From Actinomycetota bacterium (GTDB taxonomy: Bacteria > Actinomycetota > Actinomycetes > Actinomycetales > Microbacteriaceae), in the NCBI GenBank assembly GCA_009704705.1, contig WLDR01000110.1:1-5164 (forward strand): 5,164 nt of DNA, read 5' to 3'. The notes under the pieces are model-generated. The model did not search any database. It saw only the letters and a program-made list of their open reading frames with translations, and was not told the origin of the DNA. The position numbers were made by a program, and so were the translations under genes. Positions 1-5,163 of this stretch are shown in pieces. The stretch's first letter is position 1; each line of letters begins with the position of its first letter.

Positions 1-2
1 CC

Positions 3-341
3 GCACTCGTTGCCGCTCTGTTGCACGCCGATGTGCTCATTTTGTTGAGCGACGTGGATGCCCTGTACACGAAACCGCCGCATGAGCCGGGTGCCGAGCG
101 GCTCGACTTCGTCGCGTATGGCGACGAGCTCGCGGGCCTCGAGTTTGGTTCCGTCGGGTCTGCCGGTGTCGGCACGGGTGGCGCGGCCACGAAGGTTTCG
201 GCAGCTCGACTCGCGGCTGATTCGGGCACGAGCGTTCTAGTCACCAACTCAACGATGGTGGACAAAGCACTGGCCGGAGAAATGATTGGCACGTGGTTTG
301 AGGCTCGACCAGCGATGTCATCCACGAACGGCACGAACTAA
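3..341 (+). CDS. proB: Glutamate 5-kinase, 3' end only (short form without PUA domain)
   Basis: This is the C-terminal part (112 codons; reading frame begins at base 3) of gamma-glutamyl kinase. The enzyme phosphorylates L-glutamate with ATP in the first step of proline synthesis, in the cytoplasm. The sequence shows the amino-acid-kinase motif LLSDVDALYT near the left edge and the glycine-rich GVGTGGAATKV at 165-197, which in this family belongs to the nucleotide-binding part. The protein stops soon after IGTWFEARP, where the kinase domain normally ends. The roughly 100-residue PUA domain of the E. coli enzyme is absent, and there is no room for it because proA starts 20 nt downstream. The 5' part lies outside the window. 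Adjacency to proA supports the call. The same kinase fold occurs in aspartokinase and acetylglutamate kinase, but these motifs plus the proA neighbour favour ProB. Confidence 0.93.
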   Translation, partial: ALVAALLHADVLILLSDVDALYTKPPHEPGAERLDFVAYGDELAGLEFGSVGSAGVGTGGAATKVSAARLAADSGTSVLVTNSTMVDKALAGEMIGTWFEARPAMSSTNGTN

Positions 342-349
342 CCGGAAAG

Positions 350-355
350 TAGGCT
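350..355 (+). promoter_or_regulatory. Candidate -10 box for leaderless proA transcript
   Basis: TAGGCT fits the actinobacterial -10 consensus TANNNT and ends 6 nt before the proA ATG, so a transcript would start at or next to the initiation codon. No convincing -35 is visible. The purine run GGAAAG at 343-348 is too far from the ATG (13 nt) to be a good Shine-Dalgarno site. The AGG inside the box, 8 nt from the ATG, could act as a minimal one instead. proA may also be read through from proB. Confidence 0.4.
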
Positions 356-361
356 CGTAGC

Positions 362-1627
362 ATGACCGTTGTCACCCCACGTGCAGAACTCATCACCCTG
401 CTCGAAGACTCGCGCAAGGCGGCACGCGTCTTGGCCAACGTGTCGACCGCGCAGAAGAACGTCGCTCTTGCCGCCATGGCCGATGCCATCGAAGCAAATA
501 TCCCCGCAATCGTTGCCGAGAATGCGAAGGACCTGGAGAACGGTCGCGCCAACGGCATTGGCGAGGGACTGCTCGACCGTCTTCTTCTCGATGAGAAGCG
601 ACTTCGCTCGATTGCCGGCGCGGTTCGGCAAATCATTACCTTGACCGACCCGGTTGGGCAGGTGGTGCGCGGCAACGACATGCCCAACGGTATTCACCTC
701 GTTCAGGTGCGCGTTCCGTTCGGCGTCGTCGGGGCAATTTACGAAGCTCGCCCCAATGTCACGGTCGACATCGCAGCCATTGCTCTCAAAAGTGGCAACG
801 CAACGGTTCTGCGTGGTGGAACCGCCGCAGAGAATTCAAACCGCATCTTGGTGGAGCTTCTACAGGGCGCGCTCGAATCGGCGGGGCTTCCTCGGCTCAC
901 AGTTCAGACCATTGACCCGTTCGGTCGTTCCGGGGCGACCGAGCTCATGACCGCTCGCGGTTACGTGGATGTGCTCATCCCTCGCGGATCACAGAACTTG
1001 ATTGACTCGGTCGTGCTCGAGTCGAAAGTGCCCGTCATCGAAACTGGTGCCGGCGTCGTGCATCTCGTCATCGACGAATCGGCCAACCTCGACTGGGCTG
1101 TCGACATTGCGCACAATTCGAAGGTGCAACGCCCAAGCGTGTGCAACGCACTCGAGACAATCCTCGTGCTGAAGTCCGCCGCGCAGCGGGTGTTGCCGAA
1201 AGTCCTCAGCCGCTTGGCTGATTCTGGGGTAATCATTCACGGCGACCAAGCCACACAAGAGATCTGGCCCGACGCCATTCCCGCAATCGAAGAGGACTGG
1301 TCGAACGAGCACATGAGCCTCGAATTGTCGGTCAAGATCGTGGAATCGCTCGATGAGGCGCTCGATCACATTCGCACCTATGGCACGCACCACACGGATT
1401 CGATCATCACCAACGATGTCGGCAATGCAGAACGTTTTCTTGCCGAGGTCGACTCGGCCGTCGTCATGGTCAACGCATCGACGCGCTTTACCGACGGTGG
1501 CGAATTCGGATTCGGTGCGGAGGTCGGAATCTCAACACAAAAACTTCACGCTCGCGGGCCGATGGGGTTGCCCGAGTTGACCAGCACCAAGTGGCTGGTT
1601 CGCGGTTCCGGCCAGATTCGTCACTAG
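362..1627 (+). CDS. proA: Gamma-glutamyl phosphate reductase (glutamate-5-semialdehyde dehydrogenase)
   Basis: ProA reduces gamma-glutamyl phosphate with NADPH to glutamate-5-semialdehyde, the second step of proline synthesis, using the unstable product of ProB. The protein has 421 residues, close to the 417 of E. coli ProA, and belongs to the aldehyde dehydrogenase superfamily. Visible landmarks are VPFGVVGAIYEARPNVTVD (about 118-136), the cofactor-domain segment LKSGNATVLRGG (142-153), IPRGSQNLI (206-214), and the catalytic-cysteine motif QRPSVCNALET (256-266) with Cys261 as the expected nucleophile. The C-terminal part carries the usual VNASTRFTDGGEFGFGAEVG and LHARGPMG signatures. The segment just before the catalytic loop reads ETGAGVVH, where many ProA proteins have ETGVGNCH, probably a lineage variant. 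The ATG at 362 gives the normal N-terminus. No truncation or frameshift is seen. Confidence 0.97.
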   Translation: MTVVTPRAELITLLEDSRKAARVLANVSTAQKNVALAAMADAIEANIPAIVAENAKDLENGRANGIGEGLLDRLLLDEKRLRSIAGAVRQIITLTDPVGQVVRGNDMPNGIHLVQVRVPFGVVGAIYEARPNVTVDIAAIALKSGNATVLRGGTAAENSNRILVELLQGALESAGLPRLTVQTIDPFGRSGATELMTARGYVDVLIPRGSQNLIDSVVLESKVPVIETGAGVVHLVIDESANLDWAVDIAHNSKVQRPSVCNALETILVLKSAAQRVLPKVLSRLADSGVIIHGDQATQEIWPDAIPAIEEDWSNEHMSLELSVKIVESLDEALDHIRTYGTHHTDSIITNDVGNAERFLAEVDSAVVMVNASTRFTDGGEFGFGAEVGISTQKLHARGPMGLPELTSTKWLVRGSGQIRH

Positions 1628-1630
1628 AAT
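1625..1630 (+). promoter_or_regulatory. Candidate -10 box for the 58-aa membrane protein (leaderless)
   Basis: TAGAAT matches TANNNT and is close to TATAAT. It begins with the TAG stop codon of proA and ends 7 nt before the ATG at 1638, so the expected start point is the A of the start codon. The stretch from the box to the ATG is AT-rich in a GC-rich background. There is no Shine-Dalgarno-like purine run before this start, which favours leaderless initiation. No good -35 is visible at 16-19 nt spacing. Confidence 0.5.
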
Positions 1631-1637
1631 AATCAAT

Positions 1638-1814
1638 ATGAATGCGATGATTTCTGCCTCTGAAGAACTTCTTCCCCTCTGGGCCCCGCAGTGGGTTTTC
1701 GGTGTTGTCCCGCTCTTCATCTTCTTCATTCTCGCGTTCGTCGTTTACACCTACCGTGACGTTGCGAACCGCCACAGCCACAAGACGAGCAAGTCGCCCG
1801 GCGGCCACCACTAG
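1638..1814 (+). CDS. Small single-span membrane protein, 58 aa, unknown function
   Basis: This short ORF fills the proA-nadD gap. The predicted protein has an N-terminal segment with two acidic residues (about 1-18, ending in LWAPQW), one strongly hydrophobic stretch (about 19-38, rich in F, V, L and I), and a short polar tail with YRDVANRHSHK followed by a Gly-His-His end. The basic tail suggests the C-terminus lies in the cytoplasm and the N-terminus outside, by the positive-inside rule. It sits 10 nt after the proA stop and its own stop is 9 nt before nadD, with a good -10 box upstream. These points and the plausible membrane topology support a real gene rather than a chance ORF. From memory, small proteins with a similar YRDVANRHSHK-like tail occur next to nadD in related actinobacteria; I could not verify this. 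I recognise no enzymatic domain. Confidence 0.78.
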   Translation: MNAMISASEELLPLWAPQWVFGVVPLFIFFILAFVVYTYRDVANRHSHKTSKSPGGHH

Positions 1815-1823
1815 GTCTTTCAT

Positions 1824-2423
1824 ATGACAGCCGACATCGGTCACGCACGAATCGGCGTCTTGGGCGGATCGTTTGATCCTCCCCACCTTGCGCATCTCAT
1901 GGTCGCTGGCGAGCTTCATTCTGCGCTGGGCCTCGACGAGGTCGTATTCGTTCCTGCGGGTGACCCGTGGCAGAAGTCGACGAGTGCCAGCGCCGAGCAA
2001 CGCTACGACATGGTGCGGCTTGCGATTGATGAAGACGTTCGGTTTCGAGCATCCCGAATCGACATCGACCGCGAAGGTCCGACGTACATGGTCGACACGC
2101 TGGCCGACCTGCACGCAGAGAACCCCCATGCTGAGCTCTTTTGTCTCATCGGTTCCGACATTCTGGCTGGCATTCACACGTGGCACGAAGCCGAGCGGCT
2201 CGCAGAGTTGGCGACCTTCGTGTGCGCCGTGCGCCCCGGCTTCACGCCAAATCAGCCGGCTCTCACGGGACTCGCCGTAGACTTTGTAGAGGTTCCCCTG
2301 ATGGAGATCTCGTCGTCGGACATTCGGCAGCGAGTTTCAGAGGGTGAATCCATCCGGTATCTGGTTCCGGATGCGGTCGCAGACTACATCGCGACCCACG
2401 AGTTGTACGGGAGAACGTCGTGA
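1824..2423 (+). CDS. nadD: Nicotinate-mononucleotide adenylyltransferase
   Basis: NadD joins nicotinate mononucleotide to the AMP part of ATP, giving nicotinate adenine dinucleotide, the precursor of NAD. The 199-residue length is typical. The nucleotidyltransferase signature is at residues 14-25, GGSFDPPHLAHL, with His21 and His24 forming the HxxH pair; the usual glycine before the second histidine is alanine here. Further family landmarks are FVPAGDPWQK (42-51), GPTYMVDTL (85-93), LIGSD (108-112) followed by TW (119-120), and the phosphate-binding ISSSDIR (162-168) before a typical C-terminal helix. The ATG at 1824 puts eight residues before the conserved beta strand. It has no clear Shine-Dalgarno, only AGG 8 nt upstream within TAGGTC. 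The stop overlaps the next start by 4 nt (GTGA), implying translational coupling. Confidence 0.96.
   Translation: MTADIGHARIGVLGGSFDPPHLAHLMVAGELHSALGLDEVVFVPAGDPWQKSTSASAEQRYDMVRLAIDEDVRFRASRIDIDREGPTYMVDTLADLHAENPHAELFCLIGSDILAGIHTWHEAERLAELATFVCAVRPGFTPNQPALTGLAVDFVEVPLMEISSSDIRQRVSEGESIRYLVPDAVADYIATHELYGRTS
2409..2413 (+). promoter_or_regulatory. Ribosome binding site fixing the GTG start at 2420
   Basis: GGGAG lies inside the nadD coding end, 6 nt before the GTG at 2420. It supports the GTG that overlaps the nadD TGA as the true start of the downstream membrane protein, instead of a later ATG. Confidence 0.65.
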
Positions 2424-3373
2424 GCAACACCGCAGGGGAGTCAGGGGCGCTGAATAGTTTCGGCGATCTGTCTCGTCGTGCGCGCCGCGAACTCGAAGAA
2501 TCCGGTGTCAATCCGGACTCCGCCCGAGACGAGTTGCTCTCCACTGGAGCAATCACGCTGCCGACTGGTTCGGTAATGACGAGCGGTTTGGGCAACCCCG
2601 CAACGGATGGATTTGGGTCGCCTCTCTCGACAGACACCGGGCAGTACTCCACCGAAGGCTTGAGTCGCCGGGAACTTCGCGCGATGCAGGAACGCACCGA
2701 CTTCGCACCAGGCAGTGGCGGATACTCGACGCAGCCGTCGGCCACGGTTATCCCCGGACCCGCTCCGACATTTTCGCTTCCGTCGACTCCCGGTGTTCCC
2801 GGGTTCGTGTCGCCGTCTGCTCCTTCGGGCTTTGGTCTTTCTCCTGCTCTGGCTGACACGTCCACGCCGGTGGAGCACGTCATCAGCCAGTCAACGACGC
2901 CGCTCGACCAGATGCTCAACCAGCGTGCCGTTTCGGCAGAGCAAGGTGACCCCTTCGCGCTGTCCACCCAGTCCACTGGCGTCATTTCGACGACGAGCCA
3001 CGCGTTGATTATGCCGTCGCCGCCGGACCCACTGTCGGGGCCGATACTGACGCTTGACCAAACGGGCGAAGTGCTCATGACGGGTCAGATTGTTCTGCCC
3101 GCAAGCATGGGCGTGACCGGTGCCGACTCTGGTCGCATGGACACTCCAGAGGTAGACATCGTCGACTACGGCACCGAAATCGCGCCGAGTCAAGATCTTG
3201 CGCCGGTGCGCGCAACTGCGGCTGTCAGCGCGACCGTCACGCGCGGCGGGGCCGTGACGTCTCCGATCAAGTCGCGTGATCGCATCCCACTCGCACTGTC
3301 GGTGACAGCCACGATTCTCGCTGTTGCCGTCGTTGGTTTATTCGTGACTGGCTACTTACTAGGAGTTTTCTAA
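2420..3373 (+). CDS. C-terminally membrane-anchored low-complexity protein, unknown function
   Basis: This 317-residue protein has no signal peptide. Most of it (about 30-285) is rich in Ser, Thr, Pro and Gly and probably disordered. One hydrophobic segment (about 289-316) sits at the very C-terminus behind basic residues (KSRDR, 284-288). That predicts a tail-anchored protein with a large cytoplasmic N-terminal part. Two basic/acidic short motifs resemble each other: LSRRARRELEE (17-27) and LSRRELRAMQE (81-91). A second pair is TGAITLPTGS (42-51) and TGQIVLPASM (221-230). The stretch 221-245, with a TGAD motif and an acidic run, looks more constrained than its surroundings. The gene is coupled to nadD (4-nt overlap) and rsfS (no gap). 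I recognise no known domain and assign no function. The position suggests a lineage-specific member of this operon. Confidence 0.88.
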   Translation: MSNTAGESGALNSFGDLSRRARRELEESGVNPDSARDELLSTGAITLPTGSVMTSGLGNPATDGFGSPLSTDTGQYSTEGLSRRELRAMQERTDFAPGSGGYSTQPSATVIPGPAPTFSLPSTPGVPGFVSPSAPSGFGLSPALADTSTPVEHVISQSTTPLDQMLNQRAVSAEQGDPFALSTQSTGVISTTSHALIMPSPPDPLSGPILTLDQTGEVLMTGQIVLPASMGVTGADSGRMDTPEVDIVDYGTEIAPSQDLAPVRATAAVSATVTRGGAVTSPIKSRDRIPLALSVTATILAVAVVGLFVTGYLLGVF

Positions 3374-3760
3374 ATGACCGCAACCGCGCATGCGCTGGAA
3401 CTGCTGAAAGTTGCGGCTGCCGCGGCCGACTCCAAAGGTGGCGAAGACCTCGTTGCGCTCGACGTGACCGGTCCACTTCCGTTGACGGACATCTTTCTCA
3501 TCATCACCGGACGCAATGAGCGAAACGTCTCTGCAATCGCCAGCGAAATCGAGGATGACCTGCTGCTGAAGTGCAGTGCCAAGGCACTTCGTCGCGAAGG
3601 TCGCCAAGAGGGACGCTGGATTCTGCTCGACTTTGGTGACCTGGTCGTGCACGTTTTTCACGAGGAAGATCGCATGTATTACGGGCTCGAACGCCTCTGG
3701 AAAGACTGCCCGGTACTGCCCGTCGAAGTCGCGGGAGCGGATTTAGCGCCCACCGAGTGA
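3374..3760 (+). CDS. rsfS: Ribosomal silencing factor RsfS (Iojap family)
   Basis: RsfS binds ribosomal protein uL14 on the 50S subunit and blocks joining with the 30S, slowing translation when nutrients run short. The 128-residue protein shows the family pattern from end to end: an N-terminal helix (ELLKVAAAAADSK, 9-21), DVTGPLPLTDIFLIITGRN (30-48), and the hallmark GRWILLDFGDLVVHVF (80-95) followed by YYGLERLWKDCPVLPV (102-117). Its ATG directly follows the TAA of the upstream gene, and AGGAG at 3361-3365 lies 8 nt before it, so translation is probably coupled to the membrane protein gene. nadD-rsfS linkage is common in bacteria. The likely tRNA promoter overlaps the end of this gene. Confidence 0.96.
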   Translation: MTATAHALELLKVAAAAADSKGGEDLVALDVTGPLPLTDIFLIITGRNERNVSAIASEIEDDLLLKCSAKALRREGRQEGRWILLDFGDLVVHVFHEEDRMYYGLERLWKDCPVLPVEVAGADLAPTE

Positions 3761-3771
3761 TGTAGTAACCT
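3742..3771 (+). promoter_or_regulatory. Candidate promoter of the tRNA-Ala gene
   Basis: A TANNNT box, TAACCT, is at 3766-3771. A weak -35-like TTTAGC at 3742-3747 precedes it by 18 nt (three matches to TTGACA). Transcription would begin near 3778, about 23 nt before the mature tRNA 5' end, leaving a short leader that contains the hairpin at 3781-3797. The -35 box lies within the last codons of rsfS. Read-through from rsfS is also possible, as no terminator lies between them. Confidence 0.4.
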
Positions 3772-3780
3772 TTCGTAGTT

Positions 3781-3797
3781 GGTTCGCGAAGCGAACC
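3781..3797. repeat. Perfect inverted repeat (7-bp stem, 3-nt loop) in the tRNA leader
   Basis: GGTTCGC, loop GAA, then GCGAACC. The stem is perfect and ends 3 nt before the first base of the tRNA. There is no T-run after it, so it is not a standard intrinsic terminator for rsfS. It could be a leader RNA hairpin affecting 5' processing or a protein-binding site. Confidence 0.7.
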
Positions 3798-3800
3798 TTC

Positions 3801-3873
3801 GGGTCTGTGGCGCAGCTGGTAGCGCACCTGCATGGCATGCAGGGGGTCAGGGGTTCGAGTCCCCTCAGATCCA
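3801..3873 (+). tRNA. tRNA-Ala, anticodon GGC
   Basis: The 73 bases fold into a complete cloverleaf. The acceptor stem is GGGTCTG with CAGATCC, the D stem GCGC/GCGC, the anticodon stem CCTGC/GCAGG with loop ATGGCAT, and the T stem AGGGG/CCCCT with loop TTCGAGT. The anticodon GGC (3834-3836) reads GCC and GCU alanine codons. The third acceptor pair is G3-U70, the identity element recognised by alanyl-tRNA synthetase, which confirms the assignment. The discriminator base is A at 3873. The 3' CCA is not encoded (CAA follows), so it must be added by tRNA nucleotidyltransferase. The gene has a likely promoter upstream and a strong terminator 6 nt after its end. Confidence 0.98.
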
Positions 3874-3878
3874 CAAAG

Positions 3879-3916
3879 ACAAGAAACCGCCTCTTTTGGG
3901 GCGGTTTCTTGTGTTT
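3879..3916 (+). terminator. Intrinsic terminator of the tRNA-Ala gene
   Basis: A perfect 13-bp inverted repeat pairs ACAAGAAACCGCC (3879-3891) with GGCGGTTTCTTGT (3900-3912). Two more pairs inside, one of them G-U, close a TTTT loop. The distal arm is T-rich and followed by GTTT, giving a GC-core stem with a U-rich end. The opposite strand also reads TTTCTTGT on its exit side, so it may work in both directions, although no converging gene is present. Confidence 0.9.
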
Positions 3917-3969
3917 GCTGGTTGTGACGAGAACCCGTTGGTGGTTCCCCGCTGGAGCGCTCCCGCTGG

Positions 3970-4004
3970 TACGCTGAACCGACGTTTTCGCATTAACAAA
4001 GGAG
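3970..4004 (+). promoter_or_regulatory. Candidate -10 box and clear ribosome binding site for the TM2 gene
   Basis: TACGCT at 3970-3975 fits TANNNT and would start transcription near 3982, giving a leader of about 28 nt. I see no good -35. AAAGGAG at 3998-4004 is a strong Shine-Dalgarno 5 nt before the ATG at 4010. It fixes that start and contrasts with the Shine-Dalgarno-free starts elsewhere in the window. A terminator lies between the tRNA and this gene, so it needs its own promoter. Confidence 0.5.
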
Positions 4005-4009
4005 TAATC

Positions 4010-4231
4010 ATGGCAAACACCAACGCAAGCGACCAGAACTGGGTCGTCACCCTTCTTCTCTGCATCTTCTTAGGCATCTTGGGCGTGCACCGCTTCTACG
4101 TCGGCAAGATCGGTACGGGCATCCTCATGCTTCTGACCGGTGGTGTGTTCGGCATCCTCTGGCTCATCGACCTCATCATGATTCTCGTCGGCTCGTTCAC
4201 CGACAAGAGCGGTCGTTTCGTCAAGGCCTAG
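4010..4231 (+). CDS. TM2-domain membrane protein, 73 aa
   Basis: The protein consists almost entirely of one TM2 domain: two membrane helices (about 11-27 and 36-61) joined by a short turn. Hallmarks are LGILGVHRFYVGK (21-33), the GILWLIDLI segment (48-56) and a C-terminal DKSGR (65-69). Family members are found in bacteria and eukaryotes. The biochemical role of the bacterial forms is poorly defined, so no function is assigned beyond membrane location. The start at 4010 is set by the strong AAAGGAG. The longer open frame running upstream from 3779 passes through the tRNA and its terminator and is not coding. The gene ends inside a 16-bp palindrome, 14 nt before the kinase start. Confidence 0.92.
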   Translation: MANTNASDQNWVVTLLLCIFLGILGVHRFYVGKIGTGILMLLTGGVFGILWLIDLIMILVGSFTDKSGRFVKA

Positions 4232-4237
4232 GCCTTG
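4222..4237. repeat. 16-bp perfect palindrome across the TM2 stop codon
   Basis: CAAGGCCTAGGCCTTG equals its own reverse complement. It includes the last TM2 codons and its TAG stop, and ends 8 nt before the kinase ATG. As RNA it could form a 6-bp hairpin with a CUAG loop but has no U-run, so termination is unlikely. As DNA it could be an operator for a dimeric regulator of the kinase gene; this is speculation from position and symmetry. Confidence 0.6.
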
Positions 4238-4245
4238 CCCATGGC

Positions 4246-5163
4246 ATGACCACAACGGTTACCCTCGCACTCGATGCGGGACAGACCGGGATGCGCACAC
4301 TTCTCATCTCCGACACTGGTCGGGTTGAGGGCGCGCATCCCGGTCTTCGCACTGACATCGAACTGTTTCCGCAGCTCGCTTCGGTCATCACGCAGGCACT
4401 TTTGTCGACGTCGTCACCTGTCACGCTTTCGATTGGCATGACGGGTCTCACTTCGGCGAATAGCAAGCCAGCTGAATTGCTGGCGCTCGTTCCGTCGGTT
4501 GTGTCGCGTGTCTTTCTCGCCCACGACTCGGTCACCGGATTCCTGGGCAGCATCGGACTCGGCGACGGCGTCATGACGGCCGTCGGCACAGGCGTGGTCA
4601 CGCTGGGGGTCGGCGCAACTGAGATTGCGCGCGTCGACGGTTGGGGCAACCTGATTGGCGATGCCGGGTCGGCCTACTGGATCGGGCGCGCGGGGCTCGA
4701 GGCCGGCATGCGCGCCTTCGACGGTCGGCTCGAGTCACAGGCTCTGCTCTCACTTGTGACGGACAACTTTTCTCATCCCGGAGAGGCGTACATCGAGTTG
4801 CAGACGAGTGGCGATCGAGTAGCCCGCATCGCCGGGTTCGCGCGCACTGTGATCGAGATGGCAGAAACGGATGCCCACGCAGCAGACATCGTGCGTTCGG
4901 CCGGTCGCGAGCTCGCCATCTCGGCGGTGGCGGCCGCGAAGCGCGTCGGGCTACTGGACGCGCCCGCGCCACGGTTCAGCTGGACCGGTAACGTCATGAA
5001 GTCTGACCTGTTGCGTGAGACCTTCATCGCTGAAGTCTTGCGTGCCGTGCCTGCCGCAGTGCTTGCCCCGCCCGTTGCCGAGCCTGTCGATGGTGTCGCC
5101 TTGCTCGAGCACGTACCGGCCGGGTCGCCGTTGATGCCGGTCATTCACACCGCGACGCGCTAG
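4246..5163 (+). CDS. BadF/BadG/BcrA/BcrD-family kinase, probably N-acetylglucosamine kinase-like
   Basis: This 305-residue protein is an ASKHA-fold (actin/sugar kinase/Hsp70) ATP-dependent enzyme. Phosphate-binding loop 1 is LALDAGQTGMR (7-17). AHDSVTG (92-98) holds Asp94, the probable catalytic base. Phosphate loop 2 is VGTGVV (113-118). The family signature GWGNLIGDAGSAYWIGR spans 132-148. The adenosine-motif region is FSWTGNVMKSD (244-254), with SWTGN where GG is common. In relatives of this size and signature the usual substrate is N-acetylglucosamine or a related amino sugar, so a role in recycling cell-wall or chitin sugars is likely but inferred. The start is the only suitable one in frame. 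No Shine-Dalgarno precedes it, and initiation may depend on the TM2 gene or the tiny ORF at 4241. The protein appears complete, ending one base before the window edge. Confidence 0.88.
   Translation: MTTTVTLALDAGQTGMRTLLISDTGRVEGAHPGLRTDIELFPQLASVITQALLSTSSPVTLSIGMTGLTSANSKPAELLALVPSVVSRVFLAHDSVTGFLGSIGLGDGVMTAVGTGVVTLGVGATEIARVDGWGNLIGDAGSAYWIGRAGLEAGMRAFDGRLESQALLSLVTDNFSHPGEAYIELQTSGDRVARIAGFARTVIEMAETDAHAADIVRSAGRELAISAVAAAKRVGLLDAPAPRFSWTGNVMKSDLLRETFIAEVLRAVPAAVLAPPVAEPVDGVALLEHVPAGSPLMPVIHTATR

Noticed and set aside
1577..1582. TTGACC as a -35 box for the 58-aa gene.
   Set aside because: It lies 42 nt before the -10 box, far from the usual 16-19 nt spacing.
1488..2186. A 232-codon open frame on the - strand across proA end, the 58-aa gene and nadD.
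   Set aside because: It opposes two confidently identified genes and has no family features; its composition looks like reversed coding sequence.
1824..2423. HLAH instead of HxGH in NadD as a sign of lost activity.
   Set aside because: Both histidines are present and a small residue between them is tolerated in the family; the other motifs are intact.
2263..3078. A 271-codon open frame on the - strand opposite the anchored protein gene.
   Set aside because: It is antisense to a gene with good start signals and coupling on both sides, has no recognisable domain, and is the kind of long shadow frame expected in GC-rich DNA.
3801..3873. tRNA-Ala as a possible attachment site of a mobile element.
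   Set aside because: No integrase, no duplicated tRNA 3' end and no direct repeat is visible downstream; the following genes look chromosomal.
3779..4231. A 150-codon open frame that includes the TM2 sequence.
   Set aside because: Its first part runs through the tRNA-Ala and the terminator hairpin. A strong Shine-Dalgarno and an ATG at 4010 define the real TM2 gene.
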